DNA of 64,000 bases from Brevibacillus daliensis (GCF_021245735.1 NZ_JAJISB010000008.1:62001-126000), one strand, 5' to 3'. Counted from the first letter of the stretch, positions 16,580 to 26,586 are shown. Made by a program: numbers and translations. The notes: a model not told the origin generated them from the letters alone.

Positions 16580-19465
16580 ATGAAAAGAAAGATAACTCTA
16601 GCGGTTAGCTATGTGCTGATTTTTTCTTTTGCTATTCAGTTACTGTTAGGTCCTAGCACTGTACAAGCAGCAGAGTCAGCCAATGCAACGGTAGAAACAC
16701 AGATCAATTCGTTGCTAAACCAGCTTACAAAAGAGAGCGAAAGCAAAGGGATGTATGCGGGTATATCTGTATACAATCTCACACAAAAATCATGGATGTA
16801 TCGTCATCAGGCAGACAAAGCCTTCGTACCTGCATCCAACATGAAAGTTTTTACATCAGCAGCAGCCTTGGATCAACTTGGACCTGAATATCGTTTCAAA
16901 ACAGAAGTATATACGGACGGTAATCTGAATCGTAATGGTGTGTTAAAAGGAAACCTCATCTTAAAAGGATATGGCGATCCGACATTAGAACTGGAGGATT
17001 TAATAAAAATAGCTACAGAAATAAAAGCGAAAGAAATTACAAGCATTGAGGGCAATATACTTGTCGACGAAAGTTATTTCGATGAGACAAGACTGGGTCC
17101 AGGATGGATGTGGGATGATGAGGTGTATGGATATAGTGCGCAGTTATCTGGACTATCCCTTCATCAAAATGCAATTGATGCCATTATTACACCATCCACA
17201 AATGCTGGAGAGCTGGCTTCTATCAGCTTTTTACCCGATAGTGACTATCTAAAGGTACAGGCAAACGTCACAACCACAGAGGGTAAGGATCAAAAAATAA
17301 AAGTAGTGCGAGAACTAAGTACGAATAACCTAACTATCTCAGGCTCAATTGGAAAAGATGCTAAAGCCTACACAGAGGAAGTGACCATGGAGGAACCAGC
17401 TCTATACGTAGGAAAAACATTTTCAATGCTTCTAAAAGAACAGGGCGTCCAGATTTCCTCCAATAGTCAACTGCAAAAAACAGAGTGGAAAAAAGGAAAA
17501 CCGATAGTGACTCACTACTCGAAGCCGATGTCCAGCATTGTAGAAGAGTTAAATAAAGAGAGTGACAATTATTATGCGGAAGCATTGCTTAAGACGATGG
17601 GAGCAACTAAGAAAAAAGAAGGAAGCTCTCAATCTGGTTTACAGGTGGTACGGTCTTACATGGATGAAGCCAAAATCAAAGAAAGATACCAACAATCGGA
17701 TGGTTCAGGACTTTCCAGATTTAATTTGATCACCCCAAATCAGATGACCGAGCTCCTGATTCATATTCAGTCGGAACCATTTAAAGACGTATTTGAAAAA
17801 AGCTTACCAATAGCAGGTATAGACGGGTCTTTAAAAAATCGAATGAAAGGAACAGCAGCAGAAACGAAATTGATTGCAAAAACAGGGTCGATGAGTGGTG
17901 TAAATACACTATCTGGATATGTAACCGCTCAAAATGGAGATAAAATTGCTTTTTCCATTATGATAAACGGAATCTATAAATCTAAATATGCCACAGATTT
18001 GCAAAACGCAATCGGGAACATCCTTGCCACTTATCCAACGGCTGCTACTGAGGAGATAGCTGGTAGTGCTGATCATAAGAGTTATAAATTATCTTCTCTA
18101 CTTGATCCGTTATGGGAAGATCCTGCTTTATCACAGCTTCATGTAGGGATGATGGTAACTTCATTGGATAAGCAGGGGGAGGAAGCCATACTATACGAGC
18201 ATCAGGCAGACCAATGGTTAACGCCTGGGACTGTACTCAAGCACCTGACGACAATGGCAGCCCTTACTCAGTTAGGGGAAAATCATCAGTTTTCGACGGA
18301 ACTGTATGCATCTACATCTGTTAACCCAAATGGAACATTATATGGAGATATCATCTTAAAAGGGTTGGGTGATCCTTCATCTATTACAGATAAACAGAGT
18401 ACTACGAATCAATTGTCAGCCCTCGATCAACTAGTCGGGCAATTAAAAGAGAAGGGTATCAAACAAATCGAAGGAAATATTTTAGTTGATGATACCTATT
18501 TTGATAATGAAGTACGTGGGCTCGGCTGGGCATGGGATGAAGAAGAAAATCTCCCCCGAGTTGGTGCGTTACAGAGTGACAATGGCTTTATCACACTAAG
18601 TTTTCAACCAGGAAAAAAGGTGAATAGTCCAGTAAGCTTCGATATGTGGCCAAAAACAAATTATGTGACCCTGTATAATGAAGCAACCACTGGAAAGTCT
18701 GGTTCGCCCAACACATTTGCCATTACTAAAAATAGGGGCACAAATATTATCCGTCTGATTGGTTCTTTATCGAAGGATGCATTCGCTCAGTTGGAGAAAG
18801 TTGCGGTAGAAGATCCAGCTGTATTTACAGGAGTTCTGCTGATGCAGAAATTGAAAGAGGCAGAAATTTCGCTTGCACCCAAGACCAAAATACTGGAGCA
18901 GACCGTTCCGGCAACTGCCATAAAAATTGGACAGGTACATTCTTCATCGCTTCGAGAATTGATCGTTGAAATGAATAAAGAAGATAACCATCTTTATGCA
19001 GAAATGATCAATAAATTCGTAGGGAAAAGCAAAGCAGGTGAAGGAAGCGCTGAAAAAGGCATAAGCGTCATACAAAATATGCTAACATCTTGGGGACTTT
19101 CAACTGAATTTGACATGATGGATGCATCTGGAGTCACCCGATATAATCTGATTTCTGCTCGTCAACTTAATAATGCCTTGGTTAAAATGGCATCACAGCC
19201 TGAATACTTATCTTACTATAATTCTTTACCGATAGCTGGTGTTGATGGTACCTTAAAGAACCGCTTTACAAATACACCTGCCAGTTCCAATCTGCGAGCT
19301 CTCTATTCTAAGACTAAAAACCTGACATCCATTTCAGGATACCTTACTACCAAGGGAAATGAGAGACTGGTAGTAACTTTAATCCTAAATGGCGATGTAG
19401 CTGATCCGCAGTCATTGGTTCGTCTGGAAGACCGAATCATGGCGCTGTTGTCCACCTATGAGTAA
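16580..19465 (+). CDS. Tandem PBP4-type D-Ala-D-Ala carboxypeptidase (S13) with a degenerate second domain
   Basis: A 961-residue exported protein, about twice the size of B. subtilis DacC (PBP4a). A signal peptide (residues 1-30, ending VQAA) precedes two full S13 domains. Domain 1 (about 31-490) has the SxxK motif with Ser86 and Lys89 (PASNMK), the SxN motif in NKESDNYYAE, and KTG in LIAKTGSMSG, so it should be active in trimming peptide stems. Domain 2 (about 500-961) aligns along its whole length, but the three motifs read PGTVLK, NKEDNHLYAE and YSKTKNL. The nucleophile Ser is Thr, the SxN Ser is gone and KTG has become KTK. The second domain is therefore likely non-catalytic, perhaps binding or regulatory. 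A GAAGGAGG site supports the ATG. Confidence 0.93.
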   Translation: MKRKITLAVSYVLIFSFAIQLLLGPSTVQAAESANATVETQINSLLNQLTKESESKGMYAGISVYNLTQKSWMYRHQADKAFVPASNMKVFTSAAALDQLGPEYRFKTEVYTDGNLNRNGVLKGNLILKGYGDPTLELEDLIKIATEIKAKEITSIEGNILVDESYFDETRLGPGWMWDDEVYGYSAQLSGLSLHQNAIDAIITPSTNAGELASISFLPDSDYLKVQANVTTTEGKDQKIKVVRELSTNNLTISGSIGKDAKAYTEEVTMEEPALYVGKTFSMLLKEQGVQISSNSQLQKTEWKKGKPIVTHYSKPMSSIVEELNKESDNYYAEALLKTMGATKKKEGSSQSGLQVVRSYMDEAKIKERYQQSDGSGLSRFNLITPNQMTELLIHIQSEPFKDVFEKSLPIAGIDGSLKNRMKGTAAETKLIAKTGSMSGVNTLSGYVTAQNGDKIAFSIMINGIYKSKYATDLQNAIGNILATYPTAATEEIAGSADHKSYKLSSLLDPLWEDPALSQLHVGMMVTSLDKQGEEAILYEHQADQWLTPGTVLKHLTTMAALTQLGENHQFSTELYASTSVNPNGTLYGDIILKGLGDPSSITDKQSTTNQLSALDQLVGQLKEKGIKQIEGNILVDDTYFDNEVRGLGWAWDEEENLPRVGALQSDNGFITLSFQPGKKVNSPVSFDMWPKTNYVTLYNEATTGKSGSPNTFAITKNRGTNIIRLIGSLSKDAFAQLEKVAVEDPAVFTGVLLMQKLKEAEISLAPKTKILEQTVPATAIKIGQVHSSSLRELIVEMNKEDNHLYAEMINKFVGKSKAGEGSAEKGISVIQNMLTSWGLSTEFDMMDASGVTRYNLISARQLNNALVKMASQPEYLSYYNSLPIAGVDGTLKNRFTNTPASSNLRALYSKTKNLTSISGYLTTKGNERLVVTLILNGDVADPQSLVRLEDRIMALLSTYE

Positions 19466-19501
19466 CAAAGTGCTTCAATAATGGTTTTACCCGATAATAC
19501 G

Positions 19502-19554
19502 ATAAAGCCGTTTCCCTATAAGCGATAGGCTTATAGTAAGGAAACGGCTTTATA
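19502..19554. terminator. Bidirectional terminator between PBP4 and CotS-like genes
   Basis: Long stem ATAAAGCCGTTTCC pairing with GGAAACGGCTTTAT, with a secondary small dyad in the loop. It lies between convergent genes. Confidence 0.85.
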
Positions 19555-19563
19555 ACTGTTTTG

Positions 19564-20550
19564 TTATTGTTGATTCCACATCTTTTTCATGTAATCAGTT
19601 TTTTTCCACTCTCTCTGAAAGAATTTTTCAAGTTGAGATGTGGTTAGTCGTCGATACAATTTTTTGCGAAGAAACCGTTCTACCATATGTGGAAATGCCA
19701 GGTCTAAATAAAGTAATTTTAGCTGAGAAGAGGAAAGTGGATTTTCTTTTTGATAAGCATGCAAGTATGATTCAAATATGTCTTTTGAAAAGCTTTTCTG
19801 AGACTCCATGATACGAAAAAACATACGTCCTATATCTTTTGAAACATAATCGTGACGAACGTCTTCCCAATCAATTAGGTAATACTTTTTCTTACTATTG
19901 ATTACATTAAGTGGATGATAATCACCGTGGCATAATGGTTTTTTATCAATAGGAAGGGTTTTCCATTTTAAGTAGTAGGCATCTTGCAAAAGCTGTTGCT
20001 GTAGGAACTTACCAGTATTAATAAAACGGGGTAAGTATTTCGTGATGATTTTCATTTTTTTAGAGGTAGAATGTAGATGATGGGAGTTCCAATTTTGTAA
20101 CGCTCTTATATCTAGTTTATATTCTCGTTTCCAATTTTTACTTTCTGCATACTCCTTCGCCTCTTCATGCTGAAATCCAACCGATAAATGGTGGAACCGA
20201 CCGATTGTTTCTGCGATTTTTTTAATGGACCTCGTTGACAAAGGGGAGGGAGAACTGCCAGTTATATATTCTTGCAGTACGTACCGTTTCTTTTTGTAAG
20301 TAATAAATGGTTTATCTTTCAGCGTACGATGTTCCAGGGGTATAGCTACCCCCGTTTTGTGCAAAAATTCTTGAGCTTCATGAGAAAATATAAGTCGATT
20401 CGCCTGGTCTGATTGCCCCTTCAATATATAGGTACCCTGATCGGTGGATAGTAATAAGATATGTTTGCCAAATCGATTTTTCAAGGTTTTTACGGATAGA
20501 ACCTGTAAACCGTAGTGTTTCCGAATCAAATGGGTAAGCGTAAGATTCAT
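19564..20550 (-). CDS. CotS-family spore coat kinase-like protein (APH fold)
   Basis: A 328-residue protein with an aminoglycoside-phosphotransferase fold, as in the CotS/CotI/YutH spore coat group. The catalytic loop is LCHGDYHPLNV and the metal-binding motif is LIDWEDV. The nucleotide-binding Lys is likely the one in YILKGQSD. It is rich in Lys and Tyr, as coat proteins often are. Members are made in the mother cell during sporulation; a sigma-E or sigma-K promoter was not identified. The start ATG has AAGGGG about 12 nt upstream. It could also be a non-coat small-molecule kinase. Confidence 0.78.
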   Translation of the reverse strand: MNLTLTHLIRKHYGLQVLSVKTLKNRFGKHILLLSTDQGTYILKGQSDQANRLIFSHEAQEFLHKTGVAIPLEHRTLKDKPFITYKKKRYVLQEYITGSSPSPLSTRSIKKIAETIGRFHHLSVGFQHEEAKEYAESKNWKREYKLDIRALQNWNSHHLHSTSKKMKIITKYLPRFINTGKFLQQQLLQDAYYLKWKTLPIDKKPLCHGDYHPLNVINSKKKYYLIDWEDVRHDYVSKDIGRMFFRIMESQKSFSKDIFESYLHAYQKENPLSSSQLKLLYLDLAFPHMVERFLRKKLYRRLTTSQLEKFFQREWKKTDYMKKMWNQQ

Positions 20551-20674
20551 CGCAATATCATCCCCTTCTATTCAGCTTATGATGGGTTGGAATAATTGGC
20601 ACAAAAAGGAGTCAACAAGTATTCAGAGCAGATAAAGATAATAGACTAGGCTTGAGACAGGCTTTTGTTACGAT

Positions 20675-20703
20675 TTGACACATTTTGATCACAAGCATAC
20701 AAT
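20675..20703 (+). promoter_or_regulatory. Sigma-A-type promoter for pncA-pncB
   Basis: TTGACA at 20675-20680, 17-bp spacer, TACAAT at 20698-20703, about 55 bp before the predicted transcript reaches the pncA start. Confidence 0.75.
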
Positions 20704-20766
20704 GATTTTAATAACAGCAGGTTTGGTAATAACAGAGAGGATAGGGTAGAGGGGGGTAATGATTCA

Positions 20767-21315
20767 ATGGGTAAAGCATTGATTGTGATAGATTACACAA
20801 ACGATTTTGTTGCTGATCAGGGCGCATTAACTTGTGGGGCACCCGGACAAGCTATAGAAGATCGAATCGTTAGCTTGGTAGAAGAATTTTTACGTGAGGA
20901 TAATGAGGTTGTTATGGCGGTAGACATGCACACGGAAAATGATGAATATCATCCGGAGACAAAACTATTTCCACCACATAACATCATTGGAACAAATGGG
21001 CGAGATTTATATGGCAAGTTACACGATGTGTATCAATCAAACAAATCAGCTATTTACTGGATGGATAAAACAAGATATAGCGCATTTGCTGGAACAGACT
21101 TGGAAATAAGATTACGGTCGAAAGGAATTACGGAGCTTCATCTGGTTGGTGTATGTACAGATATTTGTGTCCTGCATACAGCTGTTGATGCGTATAACAA
21201 GGGATTTTCCATTGTAATTCATGAAGACGGTGTTCAAAGTTTTTCTGAGGTTGGGCATCAATGGGCTTTGCAACATTTTAAAAATGCGATAGGTGCAACA
21301 ATCGTTCGCAAATAA
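20767..21315 (+). CDS. pncA: Nicotinamidase (cysteine hydrolase)
   Basis: A 182-residue isochorismatase-fold amidase that converts nicotinamide to nicotinate in NAD salvage. The catalytic triad is Asp9 (IDYTNDF), Lys101 (MDKTRYSAF) and Cys134 (GVCTDICVLHT). Metal ligands are likely Asp53 and His55 (VDMHTEND) and His71. The gene lies 14 bp before the nicotinate phosphoribosyltransferase start, so the two enzymes form a two-step operon. No nearby NrtR/NadR-type regulator or operator was recognised. Confidence 0.92.
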   Translation: MGKALIVIDYTNDFVADQGALTCGAPGQAIEDRIVSLVEEFLREDNEVVMAVDMHTENDEYHPETKLFPPHNIIGTNGRDLYGKLHDVYQSNKSAIYWMDKTRYSAFAGTDLEIRLRSKGITELHLVGVCTDICVLHTAVDAYNKGFSIVIHEDGVQSFSEVGHQWALQHFKNAIGATIVRK

Positions 21316-21329
21316 AGGAGTTGCCTACT

Positions 21330-22772
21330 GTGAAGTACGACAATCTAACATTACATACGGATAAGTATCAGATCAATATGATGTACGCGCACTGGAAGAA
21401 TGGAACCCATAATAATATCCGCGTATTTGATGCATATTTCCGGAAACTTCCTTTTGGCAACGGCTTTGCAGTTTTTGCTGGCTTAAAGCGGGTCATTGAA
21501 TATATTGAAAACCTTCATTTTAGCGAGCATGAAATCAATTATTTGTCCAAACAAGAAGAAGAGTATGATCCAGCTTTTCTTGAAATGTTAACTACATTTC
21601 GTTTTACAGGGAATCTTCGTTGTATGGCTGAAGGGACTTTGGTTTTTCCAAATGAACCCCTTCTCCAGGTAGAGGCACGTGTAATGGAGGCGCAACTTGT
21701 AGAGACAGCTATCTTGAACTTTATCAATTATCAAATTCTTATAGCCACTAAAGCTGCGAGAATAAGACGTATTGCACCAAATGATACCTTGCTTGAGTTC
21801 GGAACACGTCGAGCACAAGAAGCAGACGCAGCTATCTGGGGAGCTCGTGCGGCATATTTGGCAGGATTTGATGCTACCTCCAACATGATGGCAGGCATGC
21901 TATTTGATATCCCAACCAGAGGGACGCATGCTCACGCTTGGGTACAGGATCATCCTAGTGAGGAAGAGGCTTTCCAACGGTTTGCTGATGCATTGCCAAA
22001 TAATGTGGTTTTATTGGTTGATACGTACGATACGCTAAAAAGTGGTATTCCCAATGCGATTAAGGTAGGGGAGAGACTGCGTGCAAATGGTAAAAAGTTA
22101 AAAGGTATCCGTTTAGACAGCGGAGACATTGCCTATTTATCCCGGAAAGCCAGAGCAATGCTAGATGCTGCTGGATTTGAAGATGCCTCTATCTTTGCAT
22201 CGAACGATCTTGATGAAAATGTAATTTTTAACTTAAAAATGCAAGGGGCACAAGTGGACTCATGGGGAGTTGGAACGAGGCTGATTACGGCAGAGGATAA
22301 TCCAGCCCTTGGTGGTGTTTATAAGGTAGTTGCAAAAAAGGAAGGAGAACAGTACCTTCCTACCATTAAAATATCAGGTAACCCTGAAAAAATAACTACT
22401 CCTGGTAACAAACGTGTCTACAGAATTATTAACAAGGATACGGGAAAAGCAGAAGGAGATTACATTGCCATGGTGGAAGAACAGGTGCATGGACTTCCAC
22501 GCATCATGCTGTTTGATCCCGTCCATGTGTACCTGCATAAATTTGTGGAAAACTATGAGGCAATTGAATTATTGCATGACATTTTTGTTGACGGCAGGCT
22601 AGTGTACGACTCACCAACATTGGATGAAAGTAAAGATTACTTAATGAAGCAGTACAACTTATTTTGGGATGAATATTTACGTAAGCTTAATCCTGAGAAA
22701 TATCCTGTAGACCTCAGCCAATTGGTATGGGATACCAAAATGAAGCTGATACAGGAATGGAGACAAAAGTAA
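21330..22772 (+). CDS. pncB: Nicotinate phosphoribosyltransferase
   Basis: A 480-residue enzyme that joins nicotinate to PRPP to form nicotinate mononucleotide, the Preiss-Handler step after PncA. It begins KYDNLTLHTDKYQINMMY, typical of the family, and contains EFGTRRAQEADAA, IRLDSGDIAYLS (phosphate-binding and substrate loop) and WGVGTRL. I chose GTG 21330 because AAAGGAG ends at 21320 with 9-nt spacing; the in-frame TTG at 21321 would have no spacing. It is co-transcribed with pncA and followed by a terminator. Confidence 0.93.
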   Translation: MKYDNLTLHTDKYQINMMYAHWKNGTHNNIRVFDAYFRKLPFGNGFAVFAGLKRVIEYIENLHFSEHEINYLSKQEEEYDPAFLEMLTTFRFTGNLRCMAEGTLVFPNEPLLQVEARVMEAQLVETAILNFINYQILIATKAARIRRIAPNDTLLEFGTRRAQEADAAIWGARAAYLAGFDATSNMMAGMLFDIPTRGTHAHAWVQDHPSEEEAFQRFADALPNNVVLLVDTYDTLKSGIPNAIKVGERLRANGKKLKGIRLDSGDIAYLSRKARAMLDAAGFEDASIFASNDLDENVIFNLKMQGAQVDSWGVGTRLITAEDNPALGGVYKVVAKKEGEQYLPTIKISGNPEKITTPGNKRVYRIINKDTGKAEGDYIAMVEEQVHGLPRIMLFDPVHVYLHKFVENYEAIELLHDIFVDGRLVYDSPTLDESKDYLMKQYNLFWDEYLRKLNPEKYPVDLSQLVWDTKMKLIQEWRQK

Positions 22773-22811
22773 TCGTTATATTTGTAACGTGTTTCACATA
22801 CTGAGGTAATA

Positions 22812-22870
22812 AGAAAAAGCTCTTCACAACCGCCAGTTTTTTTGGCTACATGTGGAGAGCTTTTTCTCAT
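22812..22870. terminator. Terminator after pncB
   Basis: GAAAAAGCTCT...CAC arm pairs with GTGGAGAGCTTTTTC. It is symmetric enough to serve the convergent kinase gene as well. Confidence 0.8.
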
Positions 22871-22958
22871 TTACATACAGTTATTATTGCAATTATTTTA
22901 GTAATGGAGATACTCTTAAAACTCATTAGTTATCACCAGCCTATTTAATAGACATCGA

Positions 22959-24791
22959 TTAGGGTGTATCAAATGGTTGTGAAGGTAAATGTATGATGAT
23001 TGTTGTTCCTTTACCCATTTCACTTTCAATCTCCATTTCCCCTCCGTGATTTCGAACCAGACGCATGGTAATGGGTAGTCCCAGACCAGTGCCACCTTCT
23101 TTTTGAGAGAAGAAAGGGTCCATCACTTTCGATAGATACTCAATAGGGATACCATCGCCAGTATCCGTAACCTTAATCGTAATACTAGTCTCATTCTCTT
23201 CACAGTAGATCGTCACGTTACCACCTTCAGTCATGGCTTCCATACTGTTCTTAAGCAGATTGAGCAATATTTGCTTCATCTGCTCCTGATCTACGTACAA
23301 TTTCAAATCAGGAGAACAAGAATAACTAATTTCAACGCGGCGAAGCATGGCTTCTCCTTTTGAGAGAGTGAAGATTGATTGTAACAATTCAAGGGCAGAT
23401 GTCTCTTTATAGATTGGCTTTGATGGTTTAGAGAGCAAGAGCATCTCTGTAACAATTTTATTAACACGTTCAATTTCCTGAATAACCAAGGGTAAATGGA
23501 ATTCGTTTCGTTCCTCTTTCGTCAACTTTTGCTGTAACAATTGCATAAACCCAAATATGACGGTGAGAGGGTTACGTATTTCATGTGCAGCACCTGCAGC
23601 CAACTGGCCAACCATGGCTAGTTTTTCTGACTGGTGCATATAGATTTCTACTTGTTCTTGTTCTGTAATATCAGTTAGAACGATCATCCAGCCAATGTTC
23701 CCTTTTTGGTTGTCCAATAGAGGAACATAAGAGACGAGGGCAAGGAAGCTATTACCATCTTTATGGAGAAGTTCCATCTTTTTGTTTTCAAACCAATATG
23801 TTTCTTCCGGATATTCGGTTTGTAACCATTCCCATCCTTGCCCCTTGATCGTAGTCGGAAGACTGGCTTCATCCAGTAAAACAAGATCTTGTGCTTTTCG
23901 GTTAATGTATAATTCTCCCGTAATAGCATGACGTGTAATAACTCCGACTGGCAGTGAATCTAGAATTTGTTCTCGAACATGTTTTTCCTGTGCCAGAATC
24001 TGATTCTGTTTTTCACCCTGTTTGAATAATAAAGAGATATTACGTGACATCTTGTTACATTCTTGGGCAAGCTCATAAAATTCATCCTTACTACTATAAG
24101 TAATTTGCTGTCCGAACGTTCCTTTTGACACCTCTCGTACTTGAGTGAGGAGCGAGCGAATTGGTCGCATCAGTTCTCTACGGAAATATAACGTGCAAAA
24201 TAATCCGAAGAGAATAGATGCCACAGAAATGGTATATGTAATAATAAGAGAAATTTTCATTTTCTGGGTGCTTTTTGTAACTTCATCAGATGTGTTTTTC
24301 TCTATTGTACGAAGAGATAGACTGACGATCCGTTCAAGATGAATAAGTTTAGGTTCAACTTCTGTTCGCAACACGTACGTGACAGCCTCAAAATTCTCTG
24401 CTTTCAAAAGAGGATTAATTTTGTTTAAAAAGATATGGTCCAGCTCGGCAATCAGATCATAAATTGCGAAGAAGTCTTTATTTCGCTCATTCCGCTCGAT
24501 ATTTCGAAAAGAATCTCGTAACTCAAACTCTGTATAATACTTTTCCAAATAGTCGGCATCTCTTGTTGGTACATACATTTTGAGAGCATACATTTTTGTA
24601 TACAGTTGATTTTTCATTCCTAGCAAAGCATTCGTCTGTGGAATAATATGCTCCATTAAATACGTTTCCTCAGAGGTTACTTTAGTAATTTGATAACTGT
24701 TTAAAATGGCAACAGAGCCAATCAGCAGCATCATAACAAAATAGCTGAGCATCATTTTCATCTGAAAGCCCATGTTGCGAAAAGGGGACAT
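22959..24791 (-). CDS. Membrane sensor histidine kinase (sporulation-kinase type, KinD-like role suggested)
   Basis: A 610-residue kinase. It has a transmembrane span near residues 14-34, an extracytoplasmic helical domain of about 140 residues, a second span (about 179-203), a HAMP linker, a PAS domain (about 265-380), a HisKA domain with the phospho-acceptor His403 in AAHEIRNPL, and a HATPase domain with GTGLGLPIT. No response regulator gene is adjacent, as is usual for Kin proteins feeding Spo0F. ATG 24791 has GGAGGG 6 nt upstream; an in-frame TTG at 24818 would overlap the previous stop. It follows a Med-like gene by 23 bp and is almost surely co-transcribed with it. Confidence 0.88.
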   Translation of the reverse strand: MSPFRNMGFQMKMMLSYFVMMLLIGSVAILNSYQITKVTSEETYLMEHIIPQTNALLGMKNQLYTKMYALKMYVPTRDADYLEKYYTEFELRDSFRNIERNERNKDFFAIYDLIAELDHIFLNKINPLLKAENFEAVTYVLRTEVEPKLIHLERIVSLSLRTIEKNTSDEVTKSTQKMKISLIITYTISVASILFGLFCTLYFRRELMRPIRSLLTQVREVSKGTFGQQITYSSKDEFYELAQECNKMSRNISLLFKQGEKQNQILAQEKHVREQILDSLPVGVITRHAITGELYINRKAQDLVLLDEASLPTTIKGQGWEWLQTEYPEETYWFENKKMELLHKDGNSFLALVSYVPLLDNQKGNIGWMIVLTDITEQEQVEIYMHQSEKLAMVGQLAAGAAHEIRNPLTVIFGFMQLLQQKLTKEERNEFHLPLVIQEIERVNKIVTEMLLLSKPSKPIYKETSALELLQSIFTLSKGEAMLRRVEISYSCSPDLKLYVDQEQMKQILLNLLKNSMEAMTEGGNVTIYCEENETSITIKVTDTGDGIPIEYLSKVMDPFFSQKEGGTGLGLPITMRLVRNHGGEMEIESEMGKGTTIIIHLPSQPFDTP

Positions 24792-24814
24792 CAATATCCC
24801 TCCTGTGAATAAGA

Positions 24815-25810
24815 TCAAGGGGTTGAGGTTCTAGTTAATTGATCAATCGTTTTGGTCATTTCCAGCTTGACTTCATCTGAAACCATCGGACCATAGGGGC
24901 CTAAATGGTTAACCCCTTCACGAAGCCCATAATTTACAATTCCGTTAGGTAGTTGATCGAAAAGAAATTGATCAATCAGATTTGTATACACCTGATTTAC
25001 ATCCTGCATCAATGACGTTATCACATGATTGGGCGCTATAAACCGTTGGTCGCTAATATAGCCAATAGAAAGGATATCATGTTTTTGTGCTACTGTTATC
25101 ACGGTCAGATTAATGCTATCTCCTGCCGAATATATCACATCAACGTTTTCAGCTATAAGTTCCTTGGAAGCATGAATAGCGGCTTCTTGATCATTATAGT
25201 CAGGTATAATTTTGATAATGGCAGTTGTCTTGGGACTAGATTCTGCAACCCCACGTTTTAATCCGGCAAGTAAAGGCATGTCATTTGGCATGTTGGTAAC
25301 GATAAATCCAACCTTATTTGTTTTTGTCATTAACGTGGACAGCTTTCCAATCACATAGCCAGCAGGTTCCATGTCAAATTTGATGACGGTTTGATTGGGA
25401 TGGTTGACCTCACCATTCAATGTAACAAACCTGGTATCAGGATAAGAAGGTGCAATCGCATCAAAGGGAGAAGAAAAAATAATCCCGTGACCGATCACAA
25501 GGTCGAACTTTGCCGCTGCTAGGTTGGAAGCGACCTTTTCAATCTTATTTTTATCAATTTCTTTCACAATCTCCAATTCAAATTTATATTTATCTTGAAG
25601 TTGATACATACTTTGCAGGGCTGTACTATTCCAGGCCTGATCATAAGTAGGTCCTTCCAAAAGAAGCGCGATTTTGGGAGAGGTACTGGTGGTACGAGAA
25701 TATTGTTGAATTTGGTTCATGCTAACTAAAAATTGAAAAGTTAAAATTAAGAGTAACCAGATTACCAAGGCTCCCATGATGTATATGATACTCTTTGGTT
25801 TTTTGGCCAC
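24815..25810 (-). CDS. Membrane-anchored Med-like BMP-family protein
   Basis: A 331-residue protein. The N-terminal span (IIYIMGALVIWLLLILTF) has no lipobox Cys, so it is a signal anchor. The outer domain is of the BMP/PnrA periplasmic-binding fold (KIALLLEGP, GYISDQRF, DVIYSAGDS). These segments resemble B. subtilis Med, a lipoprotein required for KinD activity and a positive factor for comK. No ABC permease or ATPase is adjacent; instead a histidine kinase follows directly. I infer it is a ligand-sensing or kinase-regulating partner. GTG 25810 is preceded by GGAGGA at 6-nt spacing, which fixes the start over an in-frame GTG five codons upstream. Confidence 0.82.
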   Translation of the reverse strand: MAKKPKSIIYIMGALVIWLLLILTFQFLVSMNQIQQYSRTTSTSPKIALLLEGPTYDQAWNSTALQSMYQLQDKYKFELEIVKEIDKNKIEKVASNLAAAKFDLVIGHGIIFSSPFDAIAPSYPDTRFVTLNGEVNHPNQTVIKFDMEPAGYVIGKLSTLMTKTNKVGFIVTNMPNDMPLLAGLKRGVAESSPKTTAIIKIIPDYNDQEAAIHASKELIAENVDVIYSAGDSINLTVITVAQKHDILSIGYISDQRFIAPNHVITSLMQDVNQVYTNLIDQFLFDQLPNGIVNYGLREGVNHLGPYGPMVSDEVKLEMTKTIDQLTRTSTP

Positions 25811-26077
25811 TACAATTCCTCCCACATGCTACGGTGCTCCTTGAATGGAACTTGATTGCAAAATTCGACAAAAAATAACAAAATCCTTCTACACCGAATC
25901 TTACACCATTCATATCATATATTACGATTATTATAAATAGATTGGACAAAAAAACTTACAAAAACAGGAAAAAGCAGGAATCAGGGCAAGTATTGGCGAA
26001 AAGATTTGAATAGTATAACAAAAGCCTTAAGAAGAAGGAGAGAGTCATTAATCTAGCTTCCCTCCTTCATTTCATCA

Positions 26078-26377
26078 CTATTTATTTCTTGAATTCATAA
26101 TTTCAGACACAATAAATGCAAGATCGTCGTTTCCAAACATGCCTAATATTCCAAGTAAGGTTTGATCAGAGATTTCGCCCGCTTCTTCCTTGGTAACCGT
26201 TAACTCCATGATTTGCTGAAGTACGGGATTTGCTGCCTGCTCAGGATATGCTTGATGATATATTTCTTGTGGATCGAGAGAATGATTAATACACCACTGA
26301 GCAAAGACCAAAATCATCATATGCTCATCTTGCTGAAACTGTTTAATGATCTGTTCCTCTATATCTTTTCTATCCAT
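26078..26377 (-). CDS. Hypothetical acidic helical protein, 99 residues
   Basis: A small soluble protein, mainly helical and acidic, with no signal peptide, Cys cluster or known motif (segments MDRKDIEEQIIKQFQQ and LLGILGMFGNDDLAFIVSE). A good ribosome site, GGAGGAATATCGA before ATG, supports it as a real gene. It is transcribed alone and divergent from the DUF2203 gene. I do not recognise a family. Confidence 0.65.
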   Translation of the reverse strand: MDRKDIEEQIIKQFQQDEHMMILVFAQWCINHSLDPQEIYHQAYPEQAANPVLQQIMELTVTKEEAGEISDQTLLGILGMFGNDDLAFIVSEIMNSRNK

Positions 26378-26586
26378 TCGATATTCCTCCTACATTTAAA
26401 ACGAACAAGTCCACAATTGTCATTGTAACCACCATTAACAATGACTGGCAAGAAATGATCTGAAATTATGTAAAAGTTTTTTTACGCTTACATAACAAGA
26501 GAAATTCCTGTAAAATATGTGACAAGGATAATTATTAGATTAATCAAAATTTTTAAGGAAACAAATGTGAATTGAGGTGTACGACT

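Noticed and set aside
22783-22798. Fnr-like palindrome TGTAA-N6-TCACA
   Set aside because: It lies just past the pncB stop in a convergent gap with no promoter to act on.
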